NCBI GenBank assembly: GCA_015501055.1
Contig: JADNYV010000063.1
Span: forward strand, 122,061-186,060
Reading direction: 5' to 3'
From: Mucidula mucida
Lineage: Eukaryota; Basidiomycota; Agaricomycetes; Agaricales; Physalacriaceae
Length of the DNA: 64,000 bases
Part shown: piece after piece, positions 10,780 through 21,660 of the stretch
Numbering within the stretch: the first letter of the stretch is position 1
Layout: each line of letters starts with the position of its first letter
The notes under the pieces: model-generated
The model's database searches: none
What the model saw: the letters and a program-made list of their open reading frames with translations, nothing else
What the model was told of the DNA's origin: nothing
Program-made: the position numbers and the translations under genes

Positions 10780-11135
10780 TCACCGAGCTTGGATGAGCAC
10801 GGGTGATTGGAGCTCAGAGCTCCTAGGAATTTATTCCTTACCACCAGCGATTTCATGCAACGATTTAAGATGAGTAGTAGTCTACCGGCTATTATACTCG
10901 TTGATGCCACTGATCGGGTCGCGGTATAGGTCGCTCTTTTAATTCGTTTTCCTGACAACACTTCTTGCTAAACTTGCCGACCGGTGAACATATTTCTGCC
11001 TTGTCTGTTCATTGTGATTCCATACGATTGTTACTTGCACGGCTGGCTATAAGTCACTCGGATTCCACAACTTGATGGACAGACAGCCTGAGGTTGCGGA
11101 GGACGGATGGTCTAGCGGCTGTTGTCTGCCCTCAG
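10780..11135. repeat. tRNA-box-A-like repeat unit
   Basis: Same composite as in the 2.4-4.4 kb array. A motif GTAGTCTACCGGCTATTATA (10876-10895) is followed by the shared spacer ending in CACAACTTGATGG and then GGACGGATGGTCTAGCGGCT (11100-11119). The preceding CTCCTAGGAATTTATTCCTT is shared with CTCCTGGGAATTGAATCCTT at about 15448. Confidence 0.5.
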
Positions 11136-11330
11136 TGGATGTTCAAATATCTCGTTTTTTGAAGACAAGCGTGTACGCGGTGGAACTAATGAACTCGCTC
11201 GTCATCTTCTTCATTGACTTCTTGTGGATTAGAAGGCCGACCTGATGAATCGACGAGGTAAGTGCGCCCACGTGCTTCATGCCTCGCAATTTGAATCAAC
11301 GCATTGTTTAATTTCTCCTTCTCAACAACC

Positions 11331-12025
11331 ATGATGTTCAAGCAGCGCATCCATTCTCCCTCCGTCGAGATCGTCTCCTCCCCGCCCGGCTCCCTCTCCT
11401 CACGCTCGCGTGATGTCCCGCAGTCCACTGCTTGCGCTTCGACCAGCAAAAAGCGCAAATCCACTAATGGCGACATCGCCGAGTCGTCATCCTCAAAGCG
11501 CTCCAAGACCGTATCCGCACGTCGCTGGAAATGGATCATTCTGTGCAAGCCTGAGCGTACGTCGATTTGGCCTGTCGCCCTATTCCGCCCGGCCACTGGT
11601 GCGATTCTATCAGCGAATTGAAGGGCACTAAAATGAAAGTGTCCAACTGCGGCGGGACGTACTTCAAGACGACGGCCAAGACCCTCGAGATGCGTCTGGA
11701 CAAGCGTCCTGCAACGAGTGCGACGGTGATGAGTCGGGCCATCCGTATTATGGGTACCCGGAGCTGTGCAAGCCCAAGGTGAAGGCGCGGAAGGAGGATG
11801 ATAGGTGGAGCTGCGTGAATAGGTGTCGTCCGGAGATGTACGTTTTGTCGTTTTCCTTTCCGTGGTGGCAAGTTGACCGTGCATGAAGTCGAATGAAACG
11901 CGCTGCGATCGAGGCGTACATTGCGGCGGGTGTTATTTCCGTGCTACGGGAAAGATTATCGAGGACCGTTTGGACAAGATGGAAAGTCCATGGCTGAATG
12001 TGATGGTCATGAGGTTCCTTTCAAC
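11331..12025 (+). pseudogene. Decayed duplicate of the two-repeat gene at 723
   Basis: It begins with a start equivalent to the gene at 723 (KQRIHSPSVEIVSS). The first repeat is recognisable (RRWKWIILCKPE) but a base is missing at the intron-1 donor junction. A further deletion removes part of the RLDK...EC segment near 11705, the second repeat has lost a base in the NCGG codon region (about 11921), and the stop codon region has changed (about 12015). Intron 2 is still recognisable around 11837-11888. The product cannot be made as in the other copy, so I call it a pseudogene. Confidence 0.7.
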
Positions 12026-12229
12026 TGTGATGCTTATAATTCTGCTTTACTTCAGTTCTTACTACTTACTCTATAACGTCGATTCTAATGACGAGCGAGT
12101 CTTTGTACATAGTGAGTACATCTGAAGGGCGCGTCTACCGGACTTCTACTTGACACTTGCTACCGCACTGGCCCTCTAGGCTTGACAGGTGACCACCACT
12201 AACATCTCAAGTATAGTCCGTCACTTATC

Positions 12230-12480
12230 GTTGAATCTAGATATAGTCGCCTTCATGATAGGCATTCGAGCCTGATATACACCTCCTGCAGTATCGCTCG
12301 ACTTCCTGGAAGGTTGGGAAGGCTAACGCACTTCCACAATCCTATCCTCATCCACGAGAGTCAGTTTACCCAGACAAGTACTCTTTCAGTCATTTTCGGT
12401 AATGCCATCTTACCGAGAGCCGCAGTCAGGACGAATGGAACGTTTACCGGCTAACGTCCCCAATGTCTGGGATAGGAAAT
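12230..12480. repeat. Duplicated flank with box-A-like motif
   Basis: Diverged copy of 1720-1990, ending in a motif at 12429-12462 (GTTTACCGGCTAACGTCCC) equivalent to the one at 1939-1972. Nothing coding is seen between here and the phosphotransferase gene. Confidence 0.5.
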
Positions 12481-12636
12481 TTTTTCGGCGCGGGCCTCGT
12501 CGAAACGCGCTTGCTTCTTGCACCGGTCAACATTTTTCTTTCATCTCTGTTCTCTTGATCGACGAATCGGAACAACCCTTCCGACAAAATACAATATGGT
12601 GTGCGTTCCAAGATAACAAAAAAAAACCGACCCGTC

Positions 12637-13765
12637 CTACACAACTTCCTCGATGGACATCAAGTAATCACCGTCAGGAAGCACTATCGGCACCGGCGCC
12701 TTTTTTGGACGTCGATGGTAAACAGCCGTGCACCATGCCAGGAATTGCGATGCCTCCGCTGAGCTTTCTCCGCACATGATTGTCATCAATTTTCGCCAGT
12801 CACCCAGTTTCTTCTCTTGTACGCGCTCTTCGTTTGCTTGCTGCATTTGCATCGACAATCGCTCCCAAAATTCAGGGAAGAAGCCAGACTCGCTCCAGTC
12901 TATCAGCCATAACCGCTTGTCTTCGTCGACCATCACGTTTCTCGCGTTGAGATCGTTGTGCGTGAGGACCAGCGGTTGGGATGCGTCGAACAGTCCTACT
13001 TCCTCTACGCTTCCATTCAGCACCGTCAATTCGTTCATCCGGTCGACTAGTTCCTGCTGTGTGGCGAACTTGCCTAATGTGCCGTCATCGTCGTTGAACA
13101 CTGTCGGCGACATAAACCATGCCGCCTTATCGCCCTCCTCCACATACCCGGGGATTCTTCGGCGAGGGACATCCACTTTACGCAACTGCTGTACGTATCC
13201 TTGCAGTGTACGTGCCACCTGTTCCTTCTCTTCGTCGGACATTCCCCCCCACAAAGCCGCAAGCTGCTTCCCTCGGATGAAATCCATCACCACCAGGTAC
13301 AATCCCCGCTGCTCGACCTTGAGTACGCGACGCACTTTTGGCACAGGGATCGATGTATGTTCGGCAACCATGGTAAGTACAAGTGCCTCCGTTCGAGTGT
13401 ACACTGGTTTCACCACCGCATCTTCAGCAAATCGTATTACTGTTAGACATCCAAGGTATGGATGATCTTCCTTTGCCAGACCGTCGGGCGTGGCGTCACA
13501 CATCACGAGCTCGACAATTTCGTCGTCTGTGAAGCTCTCCTCTCTACGTCCCTGATTCTCCCTCTACATCAATCATGTTACACAGACCCAAATTTACTGC
13601 GCTCACCTGCCAGATCGTCGCCTCGGACTGGGCTGAAGTGGCCTCCTCATTGTTCAGATATTTTTTGGCCTAATGAGAGACCTGTGTCATTGGTTTGTTG
13701 TCACAGAGGCAGGTGGTACTCACCTCGTTCGCCCGCTGCTCTTGATACATCGATGCAGATGACAT
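12637..13765 (-). CDS. APH-like phosphotransferase (kinase-like fold)
   Basis: The main exon (12637 to about 13550) carries a clean 289-residue frame. It has the phosphotransferase catalytic loop HNDLNARNVMVD (Asp base, Asn metal ligand) and, about ten residues on, the metal-binding LWLIDWSESGFFP. Upstream, the ATP-binding region has VVKP and a Glu-rich helix. This is the aminoglycoside-phosphotransferase/choline-kinase-like superfamily, which is abundant in Agaricomycetes; the substrate is unknown and resistance to antibiotics should not be assumed. The start is uncertain. Two short upstream exons beginning at an ATG at 13765 (MSSASMYQEQ...) can be spliced on with introns of about 50-65 nt, if the acceptor is the third of several AG pairs near 13541. 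Otherwise the protein starts at 13506. Confidence 0.75.
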
Positions 13766-13977
13766 TTTCCAGCAAGTCGCGTGTTTGGTCCTGTTTTAAA
13801 CGTCTTCGTCTTTTCCCCCTCATCATCAGTACCGTGATGTCAGATTGACACACACACTGCGTGGTCCGGCGGCATATCGTCTTACCCCAAACGACGAGGG
13901 CTATCCTTCCACCACCAATGATTATAATTATGTAGGCAATGGCCCATGGACAACCAGCAGCGCCACCATGTCCCTTC

Positions 13978-14733
13978 CTCCTTCCACCCAGACCTCCTTC
14001 GTCAGTAAATCTCTCCGCCTGCAATATTGAATAATCCTACTGACTCTACTCTACCAGGCCTTTGATGTCCCCCAACCGGCGCTCGTCTTCTCCTCAAACA
14101 CCATCACAAATATTGAGCATTCTAGAGTACCTACTAATGCACTGAATCGAATCGTTACTTGACTCTACGTCGTCGCTATTTCATCTGAAACTACTTTCCC
14201 AGGATACCCCAACCTTGTCCACTGGTACGAATTGCAAGACTCTGTGCGCTTGACTTTGCTCACTAGGCTTTTGGCAGGCGATTAGAGTGTACGCTTAGCC
14301 ACAGAGCGGCATCTGCGGCAGTCAAATTCGATCTTATCCTCCCAAATCCCCCTGTTCCGCATCCCTACGGTCAACTCGTTGGATTTGTGTATGTGCTCGT
14401 CACCACTTTTCATCGTCGCCCTAACTAAGACCAATCTCTTTCAGCTTCCCACCACTCACTATGCAGCAGATGCTACAGCTCGTCATGCACGGTCCAATGG
14501 GTCGGTACATCTATCCCAGCAGCAGTTCCGGTTGCACTGTATGGACGCTTACCTTCATCCGCCTCCTCGACACAGCAGGCTTCACCGCACAGCCCAATAT
14601 CTGGCAGGACTGCCTTCAACAAATGCTGTCGTTACTTGGCAAGCCTGATGAATCACGCACAGGCAATTTGCACAGATTGAAGGTCTTAGGGCGGTCGAAT
14701 ACACAGACCGTGTCAGACTCAATGGCGAGTTGA
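13978..14733 (+). pseudogene. Probable broken multi-exon gene, unknown function
   Basis: The ATG sits in a strong Kozak context (GCCACCATG). Exons can be read as MSLPPSTQTSF, then AFDVPQPALVFSSNTI..., then ...FWQAIRVYA with introns of about 45-75 nt. The next segment (KFDLILPNPPVPHPYGQLVG) and the last (MQQMLQLVMHGPMGRYIYP ... ending at 14733) look like one protein but lie in frames that do not join without a 1-nt shift. I do not recognise the family. It could be a pseudogene, or contain a sequence error or an intron I placed wrongly. Confidence 0.4.
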
Positions 14734-14796
14734 TTGTCTATTACGTCTATTATCAGGACTGGCAGGCGGCGCTCAGGATGCGAGAGGCTCGACGTT

Positions 14797-15078
14797 CTAG
14801 AGAAGGGCAGACTGTGAATATGTCAACGCTACTACCCTAACATAGCGCGTCAAGGCCTCTTTGATGCCCTCGTCCCTGCTCTCCACCACTGCTGGCTTGA
14901 CGTTGAGAGATTTCGAGATGGTCGCCGCGGTCTGGAAGATATCGGCGTTCAGTCTCTTGACGAGATCCTTCACGCTGGCCCCGGAGACCCCATCCGAAGT
15001 CGCTAGAATGCGCTGTCCGTTCATCGCGTCCCAAAACAAGAGAGTCGGTTCTTTCCTCGCCGGCTGGGGACACGTCAC
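14797..15078 (-). pseudogene. Fragment of an unrecognised fungal gene
   Basis: A frame of 93 residues, with amphipathic segments such as VKDLVKRLNADIFQTAATI, follows an apparent acceptor (CCCCAG) at about 15063. The pattern resembles helical regions of hypothetical basidiomycete proteins, but I cannot name a family. No upstream exon is visible before the box-A-like repeat at 15101, and the downstream end runs into the gene on the other strand, so it is probably a remnant. Confidence 0.3.
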
Positions 15079-15100
15079 AAGGATTAGGGAATAATTCGAA

Positions 15101-15750
15101 GAGGAGGACGGTTGGTCTAACGGGTATGATCGTCTTCCTGCCTTTCCGTTACATCCCGCCTATATCCACGAGTCACTCCCCTTTGGCGAGTCCCTCATGC
15201 ATTGCGCGCGCGCACCGACAACCATTGGCGGGAGGAGGTGCAAAGGGAATAGCCGTGCCAAGTCTAAAATTGCTTGCAAAGACTAACTTTTGTCGAGATC
15301 TGGTTACCGTTCGGAGAGACGTTCCTTGCGTTCAGACAACGGGAGGGCTAAATTGGTTTCCTCGAATCGATTGGAATTTCAGTATCAAGATCATTCGCTC
15401 GGAGCAGGGGTAGTTGAAGCTCCGAGCTGCGGGTGCAGCGCTCTCCTGGGAATTGAATCCTTACAAGCAACGATTTCATGCGAAGATTCGGGATGTGTAG
15501 TGTACCGGCTATCATTCTGGTGATCACCTCCTCCATGAATCTTTTCTTCTGGCCACGCTCCCTACTCAAGTCGTGGACCAGGGACATTTTTATTGCCTTC
15601 TCATTTCGCGTCCCTATACTTACATGGTAGTCAATTGTTGCCTCACGCGGTTGGCGACAAGTCACTGCGATACTTATAAAGAAAAACTTGATGGATAGAT
15701 TGAGGAGGACAAATGGTGTAGCGATTATCGTCTTCCCTCGTTGTGCTTGT
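15101..15750. repeat. tRNA-box-A-like repeat units
   Basis: Motifs lie at 15101-15140 (GGACGGTTGGTCTAACGGG), 15496-15520 (GTGTACCGGCTATCATTCTG) and 15702-15740 (GGACAAATGGTGTAGCGATT). The body element CGCGCACCGACAACCATTGG at about 15208 is shared with about 2554. The order of parts matches the array at 2.4-4.4 kb. Confidence 0.5.
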
Positions 15751-16045
15751 CTCCCTTTTGTTAGCCTACAATAATCGACTCGAGGTCCCTTCACGAGGAT
15801 TAGGTTCGGATTCAAACCCCTTCTGCCGTTCCATGCCGCGATCCTTTTTGGGTTGTTTTGTTGTCTTTGGATTGCCTTCGGGGGCTTGCTCCGAACCTAC
15901 ACGAGGATGGAACGGGAGAGGGCTTCAAATTCAGGATCACGTGCTTGGAACGCGTCAATTGGTCACGTTTCCATTATTGGTGTGACTTTTTCTTCTTCAC
16001 GACCACATCAGCGCCTATGCATTCGCTCACTCGTTCACGACTATC

Positions 16046-16880
16046 CTAAACACGCTCATTGTCCTCCTTACTAGGTCGGTGGGTGCGCCTCGGCCCGCTA
16101 CCACTGTGTACTGACGGTTTTGAACGCCCGCCAGATGCACGACCGGCTCCGCCTAGGGTCTTCTGGAAATAGGGTGCAAATGTGTACGTCACCCATGTCT
16201 CCTTCGAATACTCCGTTACGACTACGAAGTGCGTAAAGTCGAGATGCTCAGTTGTACTAGGATGTCTGGATGTCCCCCAAGACCACTGCCAAGACGTCGA
16301 CCCATTGTCGGAAGCCTCAAGTTTTCCAACGCGTTGAAGCTTCTGAAAAACTCTTGATTCATTTTTCTGTAAGACCACTTACAAGACTGACCGTCACCTT
16401 CAGCGTTAATGAACTCGACTCGATCCTGGCGTGGCACCTTGTGCCACGACAGCAGCGCGCAGGACAAGGCAGGACAGATGTCCACCCTGACTAGTAACCC
16501 ATTTGGCCACGTCGTTTGCAAATCGCCAACAAGGTTCCTTTCGGGTGGCCGCTCAAAATCGAGCCTCGGACCTGGCCGGGTTCCTCGCGTACTGCTGCCG
16601 TCTGCGCTGTCGTTATATCTAGTCCCAGGTCGCCGTAATCTTATTTCGCTTCAGCACCTTCCAGCACTTGCACGAGTTCTACGGATCTTGTACGGACCCA
16701 TTTAGGACATCGATGATTGGACGCGCCTCGATCGATATCCGCCACCTGAACAGATAAAAGCTGGCAGTTGATAGCACCGACGAATTCATTAAAACGGCAT
16801 GTTCTCAAGTGCGACGTAAATGTGGAGTAGCGTCTTCTCTTCATGTTATCGAAGACTGGACACAGCTCGCAGGGCGACAT
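16046..16880 (-). pseudogene. Possible decayed gene, unknown
   Basis: Three minus-strand frames have protein-like segments: a Cys-containing start (MSPCELCPVFDNMKRRRY, 16880), FFRSFNALENLRLPTMG (about 16310-16360), and HLDFTHFVVVTEYSKETW (about 16200-16255). They lie in different frames, and no set of introns I tried joins them cleanly. Treat as a low-confidence remnant. Confidence 0.25.
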
Positions 16881-17236
16881 TCGCCGTGACGAGATAGTCG
16901 CTCATTGAAATGTCTCCTTAAATGCCAGCGAAAATACACGCACCGGACCGCCGCCATCTGCACCGTTTACGTTGTCTTTTGGTGCGCCGCATGCTCGCAA
17001 TGCCCTTTGATAACCTCCGAGGAATCACTTGATATCACCAAGCCCACGCTGCGTCGGGATTCGATTTCCATCAGACCTGGAAGACGTGGTGTCCGGGGGC
17101 CGGTTGCGCACTTTCTGCATTAGGCAACGGCGGAAAGTATAAGAAGCGTCGGGTGAGGAAATTCGCTGTTTCCGTTTTCCCGTTTTCGCCCACCTGAGCT
17201 TACGCGTCACCCACGACCGACGGCACCGCAGGACAC

Positions 17237-18461
17237 ATGGCGACCACATCCAACACGCAGCTCGCACAGCTCCTGAGCGATAGCTATCAGGAGATCGAGG
17301 CGCTCCGCGCTAGTCTTTCTGAGGAAAAACGGCGCGCGGATTATTATCAAAGTATGACCTCGCCTACTGGATCCACGGGCAACTCGAATACGGAGCAGGA
17401 CCGCGAACGAGAAAGAGAGAAAAGACAGTTGATAGAACGCGTACGCGTCGCGGAAGAGCGTGTGTATGCGACAGAACAACAGCGAGACGATGAGGTAGGG
17501 AGACGAGCGGCGCTGATAGGCCTCTTGGAGAGGCAGCGGCGCGAGCTAGATGGATTTATGATGACCGAGGGGGGCCCACTAAGGGTACCAAAGCGCCGGA
17601 ACAGCATGGAGAGAGAAGGACAGAAACGCGCGAGACATGTGCGGTCTCTCCATGTCCTTTGAGGTGTCTTATTGACGTGGCGCAGCACGACTCTGATCGG
17701 GACATCGACGAGATGATATTGAAGGCAGCAGACCCGCACCCGCCTCCACATCTATCTGCCAACCCGTATCCCCCTAGCGGATCGAAAGTGGCGGGAGAGC
17801 CATTCCAATTTGCGCCCGTCGTCACTGGCGCCCCGGCGAAAAAGAGTCGTCATAATAGTGCCAGCAGTGGACAGATATTAGGTAGGGTGACTCGTCTCTT
17901 TTACTCTGACATTTGTTGAATTGATTTTAGACGCGCCATCTACCTCCAGTGCATCCCTGAATCCCGACGTGAAGATTTATCCTGCAGTGAATGAGCACGG
18001 TCAGCGTACCTGCCGAAGCTGCGGCCAGCCAGGGCGCTACAAGGAGGACAAATGCGTCGAAAAGTGGGGTCCGGGGCCGATGGGGCCTGGGACTGTTTGT
18101 GACCGGTCAGTTCCCGATTACCTTTTCAAACACGATGCCAATAAAGACGCGTAGTTGCCGCAAGAAAATGAAACGGCTGGAGCGCCGCGAAACGATTGGC
18201 TCGATACCCGTACCGCAGCTCGCGAGGAATAATCTCCCAATTCCTCCGCCTCCTGCAGCATCGACCTCTCATGTGTCCGCCTCTCCGCCGAAACCTGTAT
18301 CTTCCCCGCGCGTAATACAACCGCCGCAGGAGGAAGAGCTCGAGCTGGACGCCGACGGGGAGGCGGAGGAGGAAGACGTAGACGAGCTCGAAGGCGGGGG
18401 AGAAATGGAGGACGACCTGTTGGACGCGGTGGACGCGGCCGAGGCGCAGGCGAGGGCGTGA
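17237..18461 (+). CDS. GATA-like zinc-finger protein with coiled coil and acidic tail
   Basis: Four exons are inferred (17237-17638, 17686-17881, 17931-18105, 18155-18461) with introns of 47-49 nt, giving about 359 residues. Residues 1-115 are a charged coiled coil rich in Glu/Arg. After a Pro-rich linker, a finger of the type CRSCGQPG ... W-x-GP-x-GPGT ... CDRCRKK gives paired CxxC ligands. The W-GP-G-C-x2-C arrangement resembles GATA-type fingers. The second CxxC is completed only by splicing exon 3 to exon 4. The C-terminal 60 residues are strongly acidic (Glu/Asp runs) and could be an activation or histone-binding tail. A transcription or chromatin role is inferred from domain type; no target can be named. 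The gene looks intact. Confidence 0.75.
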
Positions 18462-20074
18462 ACGCCGGACGCCACAGTCTTACTAACCAAGTAAAGGCAC
18501 GACACGAGGACTCTTTTGTTTTCATCTTCAATGAAGCGCTCCCCGGGGGGTCCCATGCGCTTCTCTAACCCGGCCCAATCGATAAGGCATGGAAGCGCGG
18601 CGAACGGGATCAGGCGACCCGTTCGCATCAGGTGGCGGTTCATTGTTCACGACATCCCGACGCCGAGGTTGAGCCGCGACGTTCTGATGAGTGCGCCGCG
18701 CGTGGAGGAAAGTGTTCGATGTATGGCGGAATGTGATTGGATGTTGATCAACTCGTGGTACCGTGATGTATGACGCATAGATGCCGTTCTTGGCGCATAT
18801 GATTAACGACGACTGCTGCTGCATGGCGGAAATGAACACCCGACGAGTGAGATTAATCGGACGTGCCCTACCGAAGGATGTGGACGTGATATCGTTGCGT
18901 AATAGTCAACAGAGAGCTTCGAAGCTGCGTCTTGAGCTTGAACATTGTGTGCGGAATGATATTGAGTCCACGACGGTCGTGCCGCTCTGAAGATGGTCTG
19001 ATCATCATGGGAGCCTTCAGAGACCGGTTATGTTGACGGGGGCTTTGGTGAGAAACAGGATCAACTGTGAGCACCGCACCATCCCTTCTGTCAAGATTTT
19101 AGCTGGTGAGAATTATGCACAGTATGCATCATGTGGGATAAATCAATATCATCGCTGAGAAGACGTACATCAGAATTCGTGTTCTTCATTTAGGAATAGT
19201 GGGTGGCTCAAGAAGAACAATTTGAATCTCAGCGAATGTCAATACGAGTCCAATGTTCTGCAGACATAGATACCGGTAGTGGAATGAATTTCGACTAGAA
19301 CGTAGGAGTGGTTCTAGATCCCCGTAACATAACGCTAGGAAACATACCTACTTCCCCATGGTGAGCATTTCGTGCCTATCAACAAAGCGCATGCGGCGCA
19401 AATTCATTTCATGGTATATATGCCAGAAGCTAAGCAACAGGACCGGCAGAAGGTCACGTTAGAACCTAATAAGTACGACGAGTTCATAGGACTTGCTTTA
19501 GAAGGGATTCTAATAACCGATGATATGATCACTGATCAGAAATGAAGAGTCGAACAGACGCATATATTCTGCTTCCGATAGACCCACAGAAGTCTATGCT
19601 TACGTGCGGGAGCAAGAAGCGTTCCTCGATGAGGCCGAAGAGTCGTTGTCACACGACCCGCCACACTGTACGCTCTTATGGTCACCCGCCGTAGTAGGTC
19701 TTCTGATATATGCGAAGTACAGAACTCGTAACCGTAGATATGGCCCATCAATCCAACGAAAAGCCTGTAGCCAGATGCCTTAACAAAGCGCCACTAGCTT
19801 GAAGGGACGGAGATAAGTAGTCAATTTGTTTGTTCAAGAGATCTTGAGCGCCCTTCTTGTATCGCAATATCGTGCCTTCGAAGGCGCGGACAGCGGCGAG
19901 CGACAACGTGGTTGTGGCAAGAATACTATCAGAGCTTGTGGCGGTGCCCAAAGAGCGTGCTTGCGATCGAAAGAGAGCCACAATTTTTCTTGTAAGTCTA
20001 AATTACCATTATTTAAGAACTACCAAGTATCTCAGTGTGTAGTCGTAAAATTACATCTAAAGTGATCAACGCGT
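18462..20074. other. Intergenic, no supported gene
   Basis: Several short open frames occur on both strands but none has a recognisable domain or convincing splice structure. A short frame at about 19393-19545 (+) ends at a TGA and includes KYDEFIGLALEGILI; it could be a terminal exon or gene relic but is too short to call. Confidence 0.4.
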
Positions 20075-21660
20075 TCAAGCTACAGCTTTCATAACACCCT
20101 CCATCCACTCGACGACCTTTGGCGTCAACGGCCCAACTCCTTGGGCTCAGGGCCCCAGAAAAAGTCGTAGTACGGGTCATTGTGGTTCCCGAATGGCTGG
20201 TAGATATAAGTGACTCTCGATTCTAGATGCACATGATGAGCGGCCTGATCACGTCGTCAACTTTCAACTCACCTTGGCCCTTGACGTCCCACTCCGATCC
20301 CCTGAAGTGCTTGTTGTATAGGGCGACGATGGAGTTACGGAGTGGCTCGAACTGGCCCACGCTAATAAGCATTTTCTCGACGAGCCCCTCCGTGCCCTTG
20401 AACCATCCATCAGGCGCATGCGAGCCTCCATGTAAACCTGCTGCTCCTTGGGCACTGCATCCAGAATGGGCTGGCCCCATTTCAACAGCGTAGCGGCGGA
20501 GGTGATGTCCGACTCGCTGTTTTCCTTGAAGCTGTTACCGGGGTCGGTGCCGCCAACAGAGATCCAGGGCGAGAGAAGGTATACGCCTCCCAGCTTGTGA
20601 CCTGCGGGGAGCTTGAATTCGGGGACTACATATGTTTGACCTGGGTGATCCGTTAGGCCATATGGTAAACAAAATGATAGAGGAGCTCACCAGTGACGGG
20701 ATTGGTCGATGACCCGATGGGATGAAGCATGTGGCTGAAGAGCATCAGGATGAGGTTCGAACCCGCAGATTCGCCGACGAGAGTAATGCCCTCAGGAGGA
20801 ACACCGAGCGCGATGAGATGTTTGAGAGCGGCGATAAGCTGAATGAGAGGTAGAGGGTAAGGACCTTCGGGGTGGAGCGCTATATTCACAATCAGAACAG
20901 TGTTGGCGAGAAATAAGATGGACTGACTGTACGACAAGGCGCAGAGTCCAGTGTCGACGCCACGTCCCTTCAACTCCTTTTTCATCCATGTCCAGAAAGG
21001 ATATCCCTCTGCAGGAGCATGCACGAGGAAAGCACCACCTAAACAATGCATATCGGATGTGAGTTTATATAGAAGACTACGATGAAAAGACACAGACCGT
21101 GCAAGAAGATGTTAACCCTCTTGAGATTCCTTTCGCCGACCCACATCAATCTGCCTCCCATTAGGATGTCACCGCCCTCTTTCGTTTCCTAGTCAAGAGA
21201 TAAGTCGTCTTCCTCTTCTAAAACTGACAGGATATTACCTTTCCTGAGTACAAGGCACCTCCGGGACAGTCCAACTCGTCAATTCGCTGCTGCTCGCCGA
21301 TCTTTTGGGTCCAGTCGACGTACACATCGTACGAATTTCCGAAGACCCACTGCAGTTGTCTAATAGCGAGCGAACGTAAGCGTATGCCGAATCAGTCTAC
21401 AAAAGCACTTGCCTGATGTTCAAGTGCGTCAAGTAGTGCACAGCCCAGTGGGACACGACACGGCGCCATGTCTTGTTTTTGGTGTGGGCAGTGATGGGCG
21501 CCGTCAGAAGTCTGTAGGCAATCTTGGAGGCTTATGAAGAGCGTGTTAGCACATTTCATTGTAACGGCATTTAGAAAAACTTACGCAAACTAGCAAACGT
21601 CGCGTAGACTCCTGCTTTCTCGAGTGCGGATATGGGGACTTCGCGAGTGTGTGCAACCAT
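20075..21660 (-). CDS. HSL/esterase-type alpha/beta-hydrolase (apparent frameshifts)
   Basis: The protein starts at MVAHTREVPISALEKAG (21660) and is spread over about eight exons. Family features in order: oxyanion-hole HGGAF formed across an intron (about 21030-21100), LSYTLHPEGPYPLP after splicing, nucleophile elbow GESAGSN (about 20745-20765), and a C-terminal His region (QPFGNHNDPYYDFFWGP). This is the hormone-sensitive-lipase-like group of serine esterases/lipases. The substrate is unknown. Two spots do not read through: near 20425 (between YMEA and APDGWFKG) and near 20140 (after EPKELG), each needing a 1-nt shift. These may be sequencing errors or real lesions. The next gene, an SDR, is divergent from it with 1.4 kb between. 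Confidence 0.7.

Noticed and set aside
11186..11884. Long minus-strand open frame of 232 residues
   Set aside because: It is antisense to the decayed two-repeat gene, and an equivalent antisense frame occurs at 882-1334; codons follow the sense-strand gene.
12728..13465. Plus-strand open frame of 245 residues
   Set aside because: Antisense shadow of the APH-like phosphotransferase, whose sense frame carries clear catalytic motifs.
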